This document shows, piece by piece, positions 1 through 7,092 of a stretch of 10,761 nt of DNA; position 1 is the first letter of the stretch; the number at the start of each line of letters is the position of its first letter. Source of the stretch: DATBLQ01 sp036555325 (GTDB lineage: Bacteria > Pseudomonadota > Alphaproteobacteria > Rhizobiales > Aestuariivirgaceae); assembly GCA_036555325.1 (NCBI GenBank), contig DATBLQ010000004.1:1-10761 (forward strand). The letters run 5' to 3'. The position numbers and the translations under genes are program-made. Below the pieces are notes generated by a model. It made no database searches and was not told the origin of the DNA. It was given only the letters and a program-made list of their open reading frames with translations.

Positions 1-137
1 GTCATCCGCGGTGGGGCGACAGGGCGAGGCTCGATGCCAAGACGACTGCTGAGAAACCCCAATAAGCGTTCCTTCTCTACATCGTCGAGGCCCGTGTTTT
101 CCATCCCCCACCCATAAAACTTGAGGCGGACACTCAT
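1..137 (-). CDS. FAD-linked oxidase, AGPS-like, N-terminal fragment cut by window edge
   Basis: Only the first 45 codons lie in the window; the gene runs off the left edge. The start is the ATG at 137-135 (reverse strand), preceded by GGGAG at 148-144 with a six-base spacer. The protein begins MSVRLKFYGWG, then has an acidic helix (LDDVEKERLLGFLSSRLG) and a proline-rich APPR segment. The (K/R)FxGWG opening followed by a short helix and 'APPR' resembles the N-terminus of bacterial FAD-binding oxidases of the alkyldihydroxyacetonephosphate synthase/vanillyl-alcohol-oxidase type. The FAD-binding domain that would confirm this is outside the window. It lies 66 bases downstream of the dioxygenase gene on the same strand, so co-transcription is likely. 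In eukaryotes AGPS makes the ether bond of ether lipids; whether this protein does so is unknown. The family call rests on a short N-terminal match. Confidence 0.55.
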   Translation of the reverse strand, partial: MSVRLKFYGWGMENTGLDDVEKERLLGFLSSRLGIEPRPVAPPRM

Positions 138-203
138 AAAAATCTCCCTTCGACCGCTGCAACGTTGGTCAAGCACAAGGAGACCAAGCCGGCAGGGAAG
201 TGC

Positions 204-1079
204 TCAGTTCCACCAGCTCCTATGCTCTCGTTTAGGTTGGCGGAGAATACCATCCCCGCTGTTCGGCGGTTCTATCTCGAGCAGAAAGCGCTGGACGGGA
301 CTCATGCGGCTGTAAAGTTCCCGCGTTAAGTAGTCGAGCTGCACGAGTTGTTGCGGCAGATCGCGTCTCGTGTAGCTGAGATGCAGCATGCGACGGGGTG
401 CGCTGTTCTTTTTGGCCGTGCCGCTGTGCCACATGGCCGCATTACAAATGATGGCCGATCCGGCGGGAGCAGTAACATACACCTCTCCCGGGTATGGAGC
501 GTCGAGATCTTTCGGCACAATTGCCTTCTCCTCTGCGGTAAGACGTGCCGGTTCCCAGTCGCCCTGGTTCACATAAGGAACATTGATCGATACCCAATGG
601 TGAGACCCCGGCACCACTCGGGTTGGACCATTATCGAGAGTCATGTCATCGAGCATGATCATGGAATTGGTGACCCACCAGTCATCGGAAAACTTCTTAG
701 GCACGTCGACGTGCAGACTTTGATGGCCATGACCCTCAACGGGGTCGCGCACATTGGCACCATGCACTTTGATTTCGCCCAGCAGGTAATGTGAGGCAGC
801 AAGGATCGAAGGGATGGCCAGGCACTTGTCGAAGGCCGTAGTCTTGTTGAAGATGTTCGAAATGCGACGGGCGCCGGGCTCGACGTGGACTTCGTGGCCC
901 CCTTGGTCTCGCTCCATTGCAAAGATTCGTTCGAACTCTGAGCGCATTGTCGCAAGATCCTCGGCGCTGACAACATCCTCGACAATAAAAAAGCCTTGCT
1001 CATCAAGCTGCTGCCTTTGCTCATCCGATATGGATGCGGAAGTGATGCCCAGTTCCCTCAGCGCTTCCTTCGCATACAT
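204..1079 (-). CDS. Phytanoyl-CoA dioxygenase (PhyH) family Fe(II)/2-oxoglutarate oxygenase
   Basis: This 291-residue protein has the length and layout of the PhyH family, which hydroxylates small molecules or acyl chains using Fe(II), O2 and 2-oxoglutarate in the cytosol. The iron-binding HxD is seen as LHVDVP (H123, D125). The distal histidine is probably H218 in MWHSGT, and R229/R230 before MLHLSYTRRD are candidates for the 2-oxoglutarate-binding arginine. Other typical elements are the early 'GFFIVEDVVS' segment (residues 29-38) and 'GPTRVVPGSHHW' (151-162). The start at 1079 is supported by AAAGGAGG upstream with a seven-base spacer. The gene diverges from the haloperoxidase gene and is followed on the same strand by the FAD-linked oxidase. 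The substrate cannot be deduced; bacterial members act on natural products, lipids, ectoine and others. The catalytic set looks complete, so the enzyme is probably active. Confidence 0.85.
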   Translation of the reverse strand: MYAKEALRELGITSASISDEQRQQLDEQGFFIVEDVVSAEDLATMRSEFERIFAMERDQGGHEVHVEPGARRISNIFNKTTAFDKCLAIPSILAASHYLLGEIKVHGANVRDPVEGHGHQSLHVDVPKKFSDDWWVTNSMIMLDDMTLDNGPTRVVPGSHHWVSINVPYVNQGDWEPARLTAEEKAIVPKDLDAPYPGEVYVTAPAGSAIICNAAMWHSGTAKKNSAPRRMLHLSYTRRDLPQQLVQLDYLTRELYSRMSPVQRFLLEIEPPNSGDGILRQPKREHRSWWN

Positions 1080-1456
1080 GCCCGGTCCTCCTTTCTCTCG
1101 CAGTCGCCACTCTAGGAATCAAAACGATCATCGAACCGATATTATCACTGCGAGCTTTTTTCTGCTGCCCTGCGCCCCGTCGAAGCTGCTTTGCAACGAC
1201 TTTCGTGGGTTGGGTTGCGCATGGTGGTTTGCTCGTGTTTTTTCAAATGTACTTCCGTCAGTCATATCAACTGAGCCCCGAGTTACAAGCCCGACGATCG
1301 AATGTGCGTAGAGCAGCAAGGCATATGCAGCCTATAGAATGCCCAGGGCCTTGGCTTGGAGCCAATAAATAATGCGTCGATTGCATCGAACGCTTTGCGA
1401 TGCGTATGATGAGCCCCTGTCGTACAGCGGCCAACACGAAGTTCGAGTTGAAACCC
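1080..1456. promoter_or_regulatory. Divergent intergenic region between the dioxygenase and haloperoxidase genes
   Basis: About 375 bases separate the two divergent starts, so promoters for both directions should lie here. I see a good ribosome binding site for the leftward gene (AAAGGAGG, just upstream of 1079) but no convincing -35/-10 pair for either gene. An inverted repeat sits at 1383-1403 (listed separately). Open frames crossing this stretch have no ribosome binding sites or recognisable motifs and look like chance frames. If the haloperoxidase starts at 1400 instead of 1457, the gap is 320 bases. Confidence 0.4.
1383..1403. repeat. Inverted repeat GCATCG-N9-CGATGC, possible operator
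   Basis: Six-base arms GCATCG (1383-1388) and CGATGC (1398-1403) are perfect reverse complements around a nine-base spacer. A smaller inverted repeat, TCGAT-TGC-ATCGA, overlaps the left arm at about 1377-1389. The site lies 54 bases upstream of the preferred haloperoxidase start and overlaps the alternative ATG at 1400. It could bind a dimeric regulator or form a weak hairpin. Arms this short can arise by chance. Confidence 0.25.
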
Positions 1457-2770
1457 ATGTATGCACTGTGCCGGATGATTGCGGTCCTCCTGATCGTTCT
1501 TGCCTGGGACGCGCGGATTGATGCTGGGGCTGCCGAAAAGCCCTCAGAGAAGGTCCTGCATAGCTGGTATCAATTGACCCTCGAACTTGTTCGGCACACA
1601 CCCACCTATTCTCCCCCTGTTGCCAGTCGGGCCTTTGCGTATCTGGGGACTACCGCTTTCGAGGCCGTGGCGACGGGCTCGGAAGAATTGATCTCACTGG
1701 CCGGACAGCTTACGGAACTTGGCACAGTACCCCGGCGTACCAGGGGTCAAACTTACAATGATGCGGTCGTTATCAACGCCGCTATGGCGTTGGCGGCGCA
1801 GCGTCTTTTTAACAACACCGGTCCCAGCGGTCAGCGGGCATTGAGAAAGCTCGAGGCGAAGCTCGGTGCGGAGATGTCCGCCGGTTTGATGCCCGACGTC
1901 GTTGCGCGTAGCCAGTCTCATGGGCGTGACGTAGCCAGGCATGTGCTGGCGTGGTCGCGTTCGGACGGAGGGTCCGCTGTGGAAAACATGGGCTTCCCTC
2001 TTGAGTACAAGCTCTCCGAAGGGGCGGCCCGCTGGGTTCCCACGAGTACGATTGCACAACAACAGAAGCCACTCTTACCTCGCTGGGGAGAGAACCGCAG
2101 TTTCGCCATGCCCAACGCCGCGGCGTGCGATCTGCCCGCTCCACCGCACTACAGCGAGGAGAAATCATCGCCTTTCTACAGGGAAGCTCTCGAAGTCTAT
2201 GATCTGAGCCGGAACCTGAGCGCCGAGCAACGTGCCATTGCCCGATTTTGGTCTGACGATCCAATGCTTTCTCCGACGCCACCCGGGCACTGGATTTCGA
2301 TCGCTTTGCAGATTTTGAAGCGCGAGAATGCCAGCCTTGAGAGGAGCGTCGAGCTTCTTGCCCGGCTCGGCGTGACGTTGGCCGATTCATTCATCGCCTG
2401 CTGGGAAACCAAATATCAATACGATCTGCTTAGGCCTGTGACATACATCCGTCGCGTCATAGATCCCAAGTGGGAGAGCTTGATCAGCACACCCCCCTTT
2501 CCCGAATATCCGAGTGGACACAGCACGCAGTCGGCGGCAGCGGCCGCCGTGCTGACCTTCATGTTCGGCGATAACTATGAATTCGAGGACAAGACGCATG
2601 AGCGAGATGGGATTGTGCCGCGCCGTTTTTCAAGCTTTTGGGCGGCTGCGGAGGAAGCCGCCATTTCCAGATTGTATGGCGGTATACATTTTCGCACTGC
2701 GATCAAACGAGGTCTCGAACAGGGACGCTGTGTGAGCACATTTGCCCTGGCGCTCCGCATGCGGAGGTAG
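1457..2770 (+). CDS. Secreted vanadium-dependent haloperoxidase / PAP2-like phosphatase family protein
   Basis: The 437-residue protein starts with a signal peptide (MYALCRMIAVLLIVLAW, then DAGAA as a likely cleavage region), so it should act in the periplasm or outside. The three active-site motifs shared by vanadium haloperoxidases and PAP2 acid phosphatases are present in order: KX6RP (K319 to R326-P327), PSGH (352-355) and SRxxGGIHF (S404, R405, H411). The central H355 and distal H411 are the expected vanadate/phosphate ligands. The N-terminal helical half (WYQLTLELVRHTPT onward) matches bacterial haloperoxidase-like proteins rather than compact PAP2 enzymes. The ATG at 1457 is preferred because it opens directly into the signal peptide. 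An in-frame ATG at 1400 would add 19 residues, but it has no ribosome binding site. The gene ends three bases before the FG-GAP/UnbV gene, and such pairs recur in bacteria. Whether it oxidises halides or removes phosphate cannot be told from sequence. Confidence 0.85.
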   Translation: MYALCRMIAVLLIVLAWDARIDAGAAEKPSEKVLHSWYQLTLELVRHTPTYSPPVASRAFAYLGTTAFEAVATGSEELISLAGQLTELGTVPRRTRGQTYNDAVVINAAMALAAQRLFNNTGPSGQRALRKLEAKLGAEMSAGLMPDVVARSQSHGRDVARHVLAWSRSDGGSAVENMGFPLEYKLSEGAARWVPTSTIAQQQKPLLPRWGENRSFAMPNAAACDLPAPPHYSEEKSSPFYREALEVYDLSRNLSAEQRAIARFWSDDPMLSPTPPGHWISIALQILKRENASLERSVELLARLGVTLADSFIACWETKYQYDLLRPVTYIRRVIDPKWESLISTPPFPEYPSGHSTQSAAAAAVLTFMFGDNYEFEDKTHERDGIVPRRFSSFWAAAEEAAISRLYGGIHFRTAIKRGLEQGRCVSTFALALRMRR

Positions 2771-2773
2771 TCT

Positions 2774-4384
2774 GTGCGCATCCCGTCTTCGTATCTTGTC
2801 GCCGCGGCTGCGCTTTGGTTCCCTGATCTACCTCTGGCAACAGCGGCCGAAAAGCTCGTGATACCGCACTTCGAGGAAGAAACCGTAAGTGCGGGTATCG
2901 ACAGTCTGTATACCGGCGAATGGGAATATACGGTAGGCGGCGGTGTCGCCAGCTTCGACTGCAATGATGACGGATTTGCCGACTTGTTGTTCGCTGGCGG
3001 GTCGTCACCAGCGAAATTCTACCGCAACAAAAGCTCCAGGGCTGGCCCGTTGCGCTTCGAACTTCACAACAGCGGACTCGAGTTTGAGGCGGTAACGGGC
3101 GCCTATCCGCTCGACATTGATAGCGACAGCAAGACAGATCTTGTCCTGCTGCGCGTAGGCGAAAACCTTCTCATGCGCGGACTCGGCGGGTGTCGGTTCG
3201 AACGGGCAAACGAAAAGTGGGGATTCGACGGTGGCGATGCATGGTCGACTGCTTTCGCCGCGGTTTGGGAGCGAGGCGCCAACTGGCCTACCCTAGCTAT
3301 CGGGAACTATATCGATCGTTTTGAAGAAATCACTCCCTGGGGATCATGTACCGACAATTGGCTGCATAGACCACGGACGACAGAGCGTGGAACACGACCC
3401 ATGTTCGCTCGACCCATTGCTCTCCGGCCCAGCTTCTGCGCGCTCTCGATGTTGTTTTCCGATTGGGACAGGTCTGGAGTGCCTACCTTGCGCATTTCGA
3501 ACGATCGTGAATATTACAAAGGCGGTCAAGAGCAGCTGTGGCGGCTGGAGCCCAACCTGCCTCCCAGGCTTTATGCGGCCGAAGACGGTTGGAAGCCCCT
3601 GCGCATCTGGGGCATGGGGATTGCGAGCTACGATCTGAACTTCGACGGTTTTCCCGAGTACTTTCTCACCAGTATGGCGGACAACAAGCTGCAGAGCCTC
3701 TCGGGTCCCGAAGCGCACGGTCCCAAGCCCACCTACGCAGACATCGCTTTTGCCAAAGGTGTCACGGCACATCGTCCCTACGCGGGAGGCGATTTGCGCC
3801 CCAGCACCGCCTGGCATGCGCAATTCGAGGATGTCAATAACGATGGGTTGGTTGATCTGTTCGTCGCTAAGGGCAATGTGGCGGAAATGCCCGATTTCGC
3901 ACAAAAAGATCCTAGCAACCTGTTGCTGCAAACGGGGGCGGGCAAATTCGAGGAGGTCGGCGAAAGGGCCGGCGTTGTTAATTTTTACAGAGCGCGGGGC
4001 GCAGCCCTGACTGATCTTAATCTCGATGGTCTTCTCGATCTTGTGATCGTTAACAGGTGGGACCGTGCCCGTTTGTGGAGAAACAACAGCCGAAATGCAG
4101 GTCGCTGGATAGAGTTGCGATTGCAGCAGCCTGGTCCCAACCGGGATGCCATCGGCGCATGGCTCGAGGTACGGTCGGGATCAAAAGCAATGAGGCGGGA
4201 AATCACTGCAGGCGGTGGCCACGCCAGCGGGCAAAACGGCTGGTGGCACTTCGGGCTGGCTGATGCACGTGAAGCGGAAGTGCGTGTCATCTGGCCGGAC
4301 GGCGCTGTGTCGCCCTGGCAACGTGCGAACAGCGACAGGTTCTATACTTTTCGGAAGCACGAAACGCTACGCCCCTGGGAATAG
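2774..4384 (+). CDS. Secreted FG-GAP/VCBS repeat protein with C-terminal ASPIC/UnbV domain (CRTAC1-like)
   Basis: This 536-residue protein uses a GTG start three bases after the haloperoxidase stop. Its ribosome binding site GGAGG (2763-2767) lies inside the end of that gene, which implies translational coupling. Residues 1-24 form a signal peptide (cleavage near LATA/AEK). Calcium-binding-type FG-GAP loops of the form D-x-(D/N)-x-D-G-x-x-D recur at about 61-71 (FDCNDDGFADL), 113-123, 287-295 (DLNFDGFPE), 353-362 (DVNNDGLVDL) and 414-423 (DLNLDGLLDL). Together they suggest a beta-propeller. Residues 444-525 fit the ASPIC/UnbV domain (GRWIELRL, then GGGHASGQNGWWHFGL, then VRVIWPDG). Proteins of this type are usually extracellular or periplasmic, and no catalytic role is established. 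The conserved partnership suggests it binds, docks or helps the haloperoxidase-like enzyme; that is inference. Confidence 0.85.
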   Translation: MRIPSSYLVAAAALWFPDLPLATAAEKLVIPHFEEETVSAGIDSLYTGEWEYTVGGGVASFDCNDDGFADLLFAGGSSPAKFYRNKSSRAGPLRFELHNSGLEFEAVTGAYPLDIDSDSKTDLVLLRVGENLLMRGLGGCRFERANEKWGFDGGDAWSTAFAAVWERGANWPTLAIGNYIDRFEEITPWGSCTDNWLHRPRTTERGTRPMFARPIALRPSFCALSMLFSDWDRSGVPTLRISNDREYYKGGQEQLWRLEPNLPPRLYAAEDGWKPLRIWGMGIASYDLNFDGFPEYFLTSMADNKLQSLSGPEAHGPKPTYADIAFAKGVTAHRPYAGGDLRPSTAWHAQFEDVNNDGLVDLFVAKGNVAEMPDFAQKDPSNLLLQTGAGKFEEVGERAGVVNFYRARGAALTDLNLDGLLDLVIVNRWDRARLWRNNSRNAGRWIELRLQQPGPNRDAIGAWLEVRSGSKAMRREITAGGGHASGQNGWWHFGLADAREAEVRVIWPDGAVSPWQRANSDRFYTFRKHETLRPWE

Positions 4385-4460
4385 TCGCTGTACAAGCCCG
4401 AAGTTCAGCACCTTCCAAGGCGCGCCTTCGCCCCGCGCATGATGGTCTTCGGGACGTCAT

Positions 4461-4481
4461 GGCCGGGCCCCGGCCCTCTTT
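4461..4481 (+). terminator. Possible rho-independent terminator after the FG-GAP/UnbV gene
   Basis: GGCCGG, a three-base loop GCC and CCGGCC form a six-bp all-GC stem (4461-4475) followed by CTCTTT. It lies about 75 bases after the stop at 4384, in the gap between two converging genes. The T-run is short and interrupted, so it may be only a weak terminator. Read on the other strand, the same hairpin has no T-run. The rest of the 117-base gap (4385-4501) holds nothing I recognise. Confidence 0.35.
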
Positions 4482-4501
4482 GCAGTGCCTCGGAGAACAG
4501 A

Positions 4502-4972
4502 TCACCTCCCTGGTCCTCCCCTTCGCGTGAGGAGAAAGAGGAGATGATCGAGCGAAATGCGCCCCGCACCCCAGGCCATGAGCCCCAAAGCCATGGCGGC
4601 CCAGGTGAGGTGAAGGGGCCAGCCGCTCGGCACGGTGAGCTGGATCACCAACGTCATCAGGAGAAGCGCGGATGAGGCCAGACGGGTCGCGAGGCCGAGA
4701 ACTAGAAGAATGGGCAGGATAATTTCGGCGGTGGCAACGAGATGGGCGATGAGCTCCGGCGCCGGGAACGCATAGGACCCACCTGGGAGATGCAGGCGGA
4801 ACTCGCTGCTGAACAGCAGCACGGCGACATCATTAAGCTCAAGAAAGCCGTTCCACTTGTTGATGCCGGAGCGCCAAAAGGGCACGGCGAGACCGAAGCG
4901 CAGAACGAGCTGGGTCAGGTCCGGCGGGGCGATGACCCGAATGATGGCGGCGATGCGCTCGATGGCACTCAT
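4502..4972 (-). CDS. DoxX family membrane protein, last gene of the bufferin operon
   Basis: The 156-residue protein has four hydrophobic segments, at about 19-36, 71-94, 97-115 and 120-138. It also carries DoxX features: RFGLAVPFWRSGINKW after the first helix, and an acidic residue followed by ILLVLGLATRLAS in the third part. DoxX proteins are small inner-membrane proteins, some linked to redox or thiol stress, with no agreed biochemical activity. The start at 4972 overlaps the end of the DUF2063 gene by four bases, the classic ATGA-type coupling. DoxX genes commonly end DUF2282-DUF692-DUF2063 operons, so a role in maturation, export or membrane redox for the bufferin is plausible but unproven. 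The gene should be transcribed with the three upstream genes. Confidence 0.85.
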   Translation of the reverse strand: MSAIERIAAIIRVIAPPDLTQLVLRFGLAVPFWRSGINKWNGFLELNDVAVLLFSSEFRLHLPGGSYAFPAPELIAHLVATAEIILPILLVLGLATRLASSALLLMTLVIQLTVPSGWPLHLTWAAMALGLMAWGAGRISLDHLLFLLTRRGGPGR

Positions 4973-5742
4973 GCTGCGGCCGCGGTGAAGGCGCCTGCGT
5001 CGAGCATGCCTCTGATGTTGGCGGCGAGATCGAAGCTTGGGGAATCGCTCAAGGCGGCAGCAGCGGCGGCACCAAGGGTATGGCGCGCCAGGAGCGAGGT
5101 GAGAAAGACCGGCCCGCCCGCCGGAAGCCGGCGCACCATCACATCGAGCCTGGGCCTGGTGATGAGCGCGTCTTCCGGTTCGGTGGTCTCGATGCGGCCG
5201 ACAGGAGCGCTCTGGCGGTTGGCGGTGAAAATGGTGACCGCCGGATAGGCGGAGCGCAGGACGCTAGCTGCGGGATGCGGCATGAAAACAGCGTTGGCCA
5301 AACGGCTCGCCGGGATCGAGGCGAGCGCTTCAGGGTGCAAGGGTTCGGCATCGGCGGCGTGATAGGCGTCGAGCCAGGCGCGCTCGATCGACGCCACATC
5401 GGCGAGCCACGGCATGGAACGGGCGTGTTCGTAACGCTCGATGAAGCCGGGAAAGCCGCGGCCATATTCGAAGAGAAGCGGCGAGGTTGGCGGTGTCGAG
5501 CGGACATGGAAGCGCGCCATGGCGCGAAAGAAGTCCTCACCGACGATGCGCAAGGTTGCGGGGAACGCAGCGGCAAGCGCATCGATGAGACTCACGGTGA
5601 CGTTGTTGCGATAGACATTGTAGCGCCGCGTGGCGGCCTTACCGTTCGGCCCCGCCAGCGAAGCGGGCACGGTGCGTCCGGGATCGAGGAGTCCTGAGAC
5701 GAAGTCGGCGGCGTAACCCACCCGATGATCAGCCGACAGCAT
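4969..5742 (-). CDS. bufC: DUF2063 protein, BufC-type partner of the DUF692 enzyme
   Basis: This 257-residue protein carries the hallmark N-terminal DUF2063 domain at about 12-101, with YNVYRNNVTVSLIDAL (41-56), FPATLRIVGEDFFRAMA (60-76) and the PLLFEYGRGFPGFI block (88-101). A second, less conserved domain follows to about residue 225, then an Ala-rich tail. Older annotations call the family 'putative DNA-binding', but in bufferin and methanobactin-like systems these proteins partner the MNIO enzyme and probably help it bind the precursor peptide. The start overlaps the end of the DUF692 gene by 14 bases and the end overlaps the DoxX gene by four, so translation is tightly coupled. I infer a cytoplasmic complex with BufB. 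I see no frameshift or missing part. Confidence 0.85.
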   Translation of the reverse strand: MLSADHRVGYAADFVSGLLDPGRTVPASLAGPNGKAATRRYNVYRNNVTVSLIDALAAAFPATLRIVGEDFFRAMARFHVRSTPPTSPLLFEYGRGFPGFIERYEHARSMPWLADVASIERAWLDAYHAADAEPLHPEALASIPASRLANAVFMPHPAASVLRSAYPAVTIFTANRQSAPVGRIETTEPEDALITRPRLDVMVRRLPAGGPVFLTSLLARHTLGAAAAAALSDSPSFDLAANIRGMLDAGAFTAAAA

Positions 5743-6643
5743 GGCGTTTTACCAGGGCATGGCGATCGAGGATCACTTGCGCGGCAGTGGCCTCCGATTT
5801 GAGCACGGGCCAGTCAGGGATAGCGCTGTCCCATTCGATGAGGGTCGGCATTGGCCCTGAGCGCCCTATCACCTGCTCGAAGAGCCGCCAGACGTCATCC
5901 GAGACCGGGCGATCGTGGCTGTCGATGAGCAGAGGGTCACCCTCATCGTCCGACTGCTCGGCATGGCCGGCGAGATGGATCTCGCCCACATGTTCGAGCG
6001 GAAAATCGGCGAGATAGGCACCGGGCGAGAAGCCGTGATTGACGGCGGAGACGAAGACGTTGTTGACGTCGAGCAGGAGACCGCAGCCGGTGCGGCGCAC
6101 GAGCTCGCGCAAGAAATCAGTCTCGCCCATAGTCGATTGCGTGAACACGACATAGGTCGAGGGATTTTCGAGCAGGATCGGGCGGCCGATCGTCTCCTGC
6201 ACCTCATAGATGTGAGCGGCGACATGGGCGAGCGTGGCGCCCGTATAGGGGAGCGGCAGCAGATCGTTGTAATAGGTCTCGAGGTGGGTCGACCAGGCAA
6301 GATGTTCGGAGACGAGCGCCGGCTCGTAGCGCTCGACGAGCGATTTGAAGCGGGCGAGATGCACCTGATCGAGCGGCTGAGGCCCACCGATCGACATGCA
6401 GACACCATGAAGCGAGACGGGATGATCGCGGCGGATGAGTCCCAAGGCATGGTGGGGCGCGCCGCCGGCCCCCATGTAGTTCTCGGCATGGACCTCGAAG
6501 AAGGTGCGCTGGCGGCCCTCCTCTAGAATCGAAGATAAATGCTCGTGCTTGAAGCTGGTACCGGCAAGGCCTCTGACGGGATGCGCCGGAAAGCGGAGAG
6601 GGTGCCAAGGTTGCGACTTCGGAATGGACGTCACAGTGCTCAT
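5729..6643 (-). CDS. bufB: MNIO (DUF692) peptide-modifying enzyme, BufB type
   Basis: The 304-residue protein is a full-length DUF692 member, a TIM-barrel multinuclear non-heme iron oxidase (MNIO) related to MbnB. Conserved blocks run in order: FFEVHAENYMG (48-58), HGVCMSIGG (79-87, H79), VSEHLAWS (111-118, E113 and H114), LLENPSTYV (157-165, E159), LLLDVNNVFVSAVNHG (189-204, D192), EIHLAGHAE (221-229, H223 and H227), IDSHDRPV (240-247, D241 and H243) and LIEWDSAIPDWP (268-279, E270). These supply the His/Asp/Glu set expected for a di- or tri-iron centre. In bufferin systems such enzymes convert precursor cysteines to 5-thiooxazoles with O2. The ATG at 6643 has GGAGAG about seven bases upstream. 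It sits 33 bases after the precursor gene and overlaps bufC. The family call is firm; the exact modification is inferred from homologous systems. Confidence 0.92.
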   Translation of the reverse strand: MSTVTSIPKSQPWHPLRFPAHPVRGLAGTSFKHEHLSSILEEGRQRTFFEVHAENYMGAGGAPHHALGLIRRDHPVSLHGVCMSIGGPQPLDQVHLARFKSLVERYEPALVSEHLAWSTHLETYYNDLLPLPYTGATLAHVAAHIYEVQETIGRPILLENPSTYVVFTQSTMGETDFLRELVRRTGCGLLLDVNNVFVSAVNHGFSPGAYLADFPLEHVGEIHLAGHAEQSDDEGDPLLIDSHDRPVSDDVWRLFEQVIGRSGPMPTLIEWDSAIPDWPVLKSEATAAQVILDRHALVKRHAVG

Positions 6644-6676
6644 CAGACAGCTCTCCGCTTTCCGTTATTGCCGTTG

Positions 6677-7003
6677 CTAAGATGGGATGTCGCGGGTGAG
6701 CGGCTCGGGCGAGCCTTTGCGACCATCGGGCAACTCCATGGTGGCGCAGGTGCCAGCTTTGACGAATTTCCACGCATTGCCTTGGTAGTCGACCGTCGAG
6801 GTGCCCTGACAGGTGGTGCCAGGACCAGCGGCGCAGTCGTTCTGACCCTTGAGCGCAACGCCGTAGCACTTGTCCGTCAGCCCTGCGTCCATTTTGGCCT
6901 TCGCCTCGGCCTCGGTCAGCGGAGCGGCGGTTGCCATTGATGCCAGTGCGGTTGCGACGGCGCCGGCCAAGATAGCTGAACTCACGGTGGTTTTCATGCC
7001 CAT
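6677..7003 (-). CDS. bufA1: Bufferin precursor (DUF2282, BufA1 type)
   Basis: This 108-residue protein has an N-terminal signal peptide: MGMKTT, a hydrophobic Ala-rich stretch at about 7-27, and cleavage probably after ATA or ATAA. The mature part has four cysteines: C46 (TDKCYGVA), C57 (GQNDCAAG), C65 (GTTCQGT) and C86 (KAGTCATM). This is the DUF2282 pattern. Members are long ribosomally made, exported peptides (bufferins) in which an MNIO enzyme oxidises some cysteines to thiooxazoles before secretion; they bind copper and protect the periplasm. The KCYGVALKGQNDC block is especially typical. The ATG at 7003 is chosen because AGGAG (7010-7014) lies six bases upstream; the ATG at 6997 would be 12 bases away. 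A sigma-F-type promoter motif sits at 7060-7085. The modifying enzyme follows 33 bases downstream. Confidence 0.9.
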   Translation of the reverse strand: MGMKTTVSSAILAGAVATALASMATAAPLTEAEAKAKMDAGLTDKCYGVALKGQNDCAAGPGTTCQGTSTVDYQGNAWKFVKAGTCATMELPDGRKGSPEPLTRDIPS

Positions 7004-7059
7004 AGTTCACTCCTGTGATTAATCGCGCGGCCCGCGCAATTGGGGCCGCAGTTTGTTAG

Positions 7060-7085
7060 TTCGCTCAAGCCGGCCAAACGTTACA
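7060..7085 (-). promoter_or_regulatory. Putative ECF (SigF-type) promoter of the bufferin operon
   Basis: On the reverse strand TGTAAC (7085-7080), a 16-base spacer and CGAA (7063-7060) match the Caulobacter SigF consensus as I recall it (GTAACC, about 16 bases, CGAA). Transcription would begin near 7053, giving a leader of about 50 bases before the ATG at 7003 and leaving room for its ribosome binding site. A near-identical motif faces the other way in front of the sigma gene. Confidence 0.55.
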
Positions 7086-7092
7086 TCCCATC

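Noticed and set aside
814..1311. 165-codon forward frame across the start of the dioxygenase gene and the intergenic gap
   Set aside because: It is antisense to the dioxygenase over its first half, has no ribosome binding site and shows no protein motif; the composition is that of a shadow frame.
1128..1601. Short reverse frames in the dioxygenase-haloperoxidase gap
   Set aside because: No ribosome binding sites or motifs, and the second overlaps the signal-peptide region of the haloperoxidase antisense.
3344..3931. 195-codon reverse frame inside the FG-GAP/UnbV gene
   Set aside because: It is fully antisense to a gene with signal peptide, repeats and a terminal domain in frame; no start signal or recognisable domain.
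5080..5697. 205-codon forward frame opposite the DUF2063 gene
   Set aside because: Antisense shadow of a well-supported gene in GC-rich DNA; its Arg/Gly/Glu-rich translation has no motif.
5915..6526. 203-codon forward frame opposite the DUF692 gene
   Set aside because: It mirrors the conserved MNIO coding sequence and has no independent support.
6204..7010. 268-codon reverse frame spanning the DUF2282 and DUF692 genes in another frame
   Set aside because: It covers both real genes out of frame; the signal peptide, cysteine pattern and MNIO motifs belong to the other frames.
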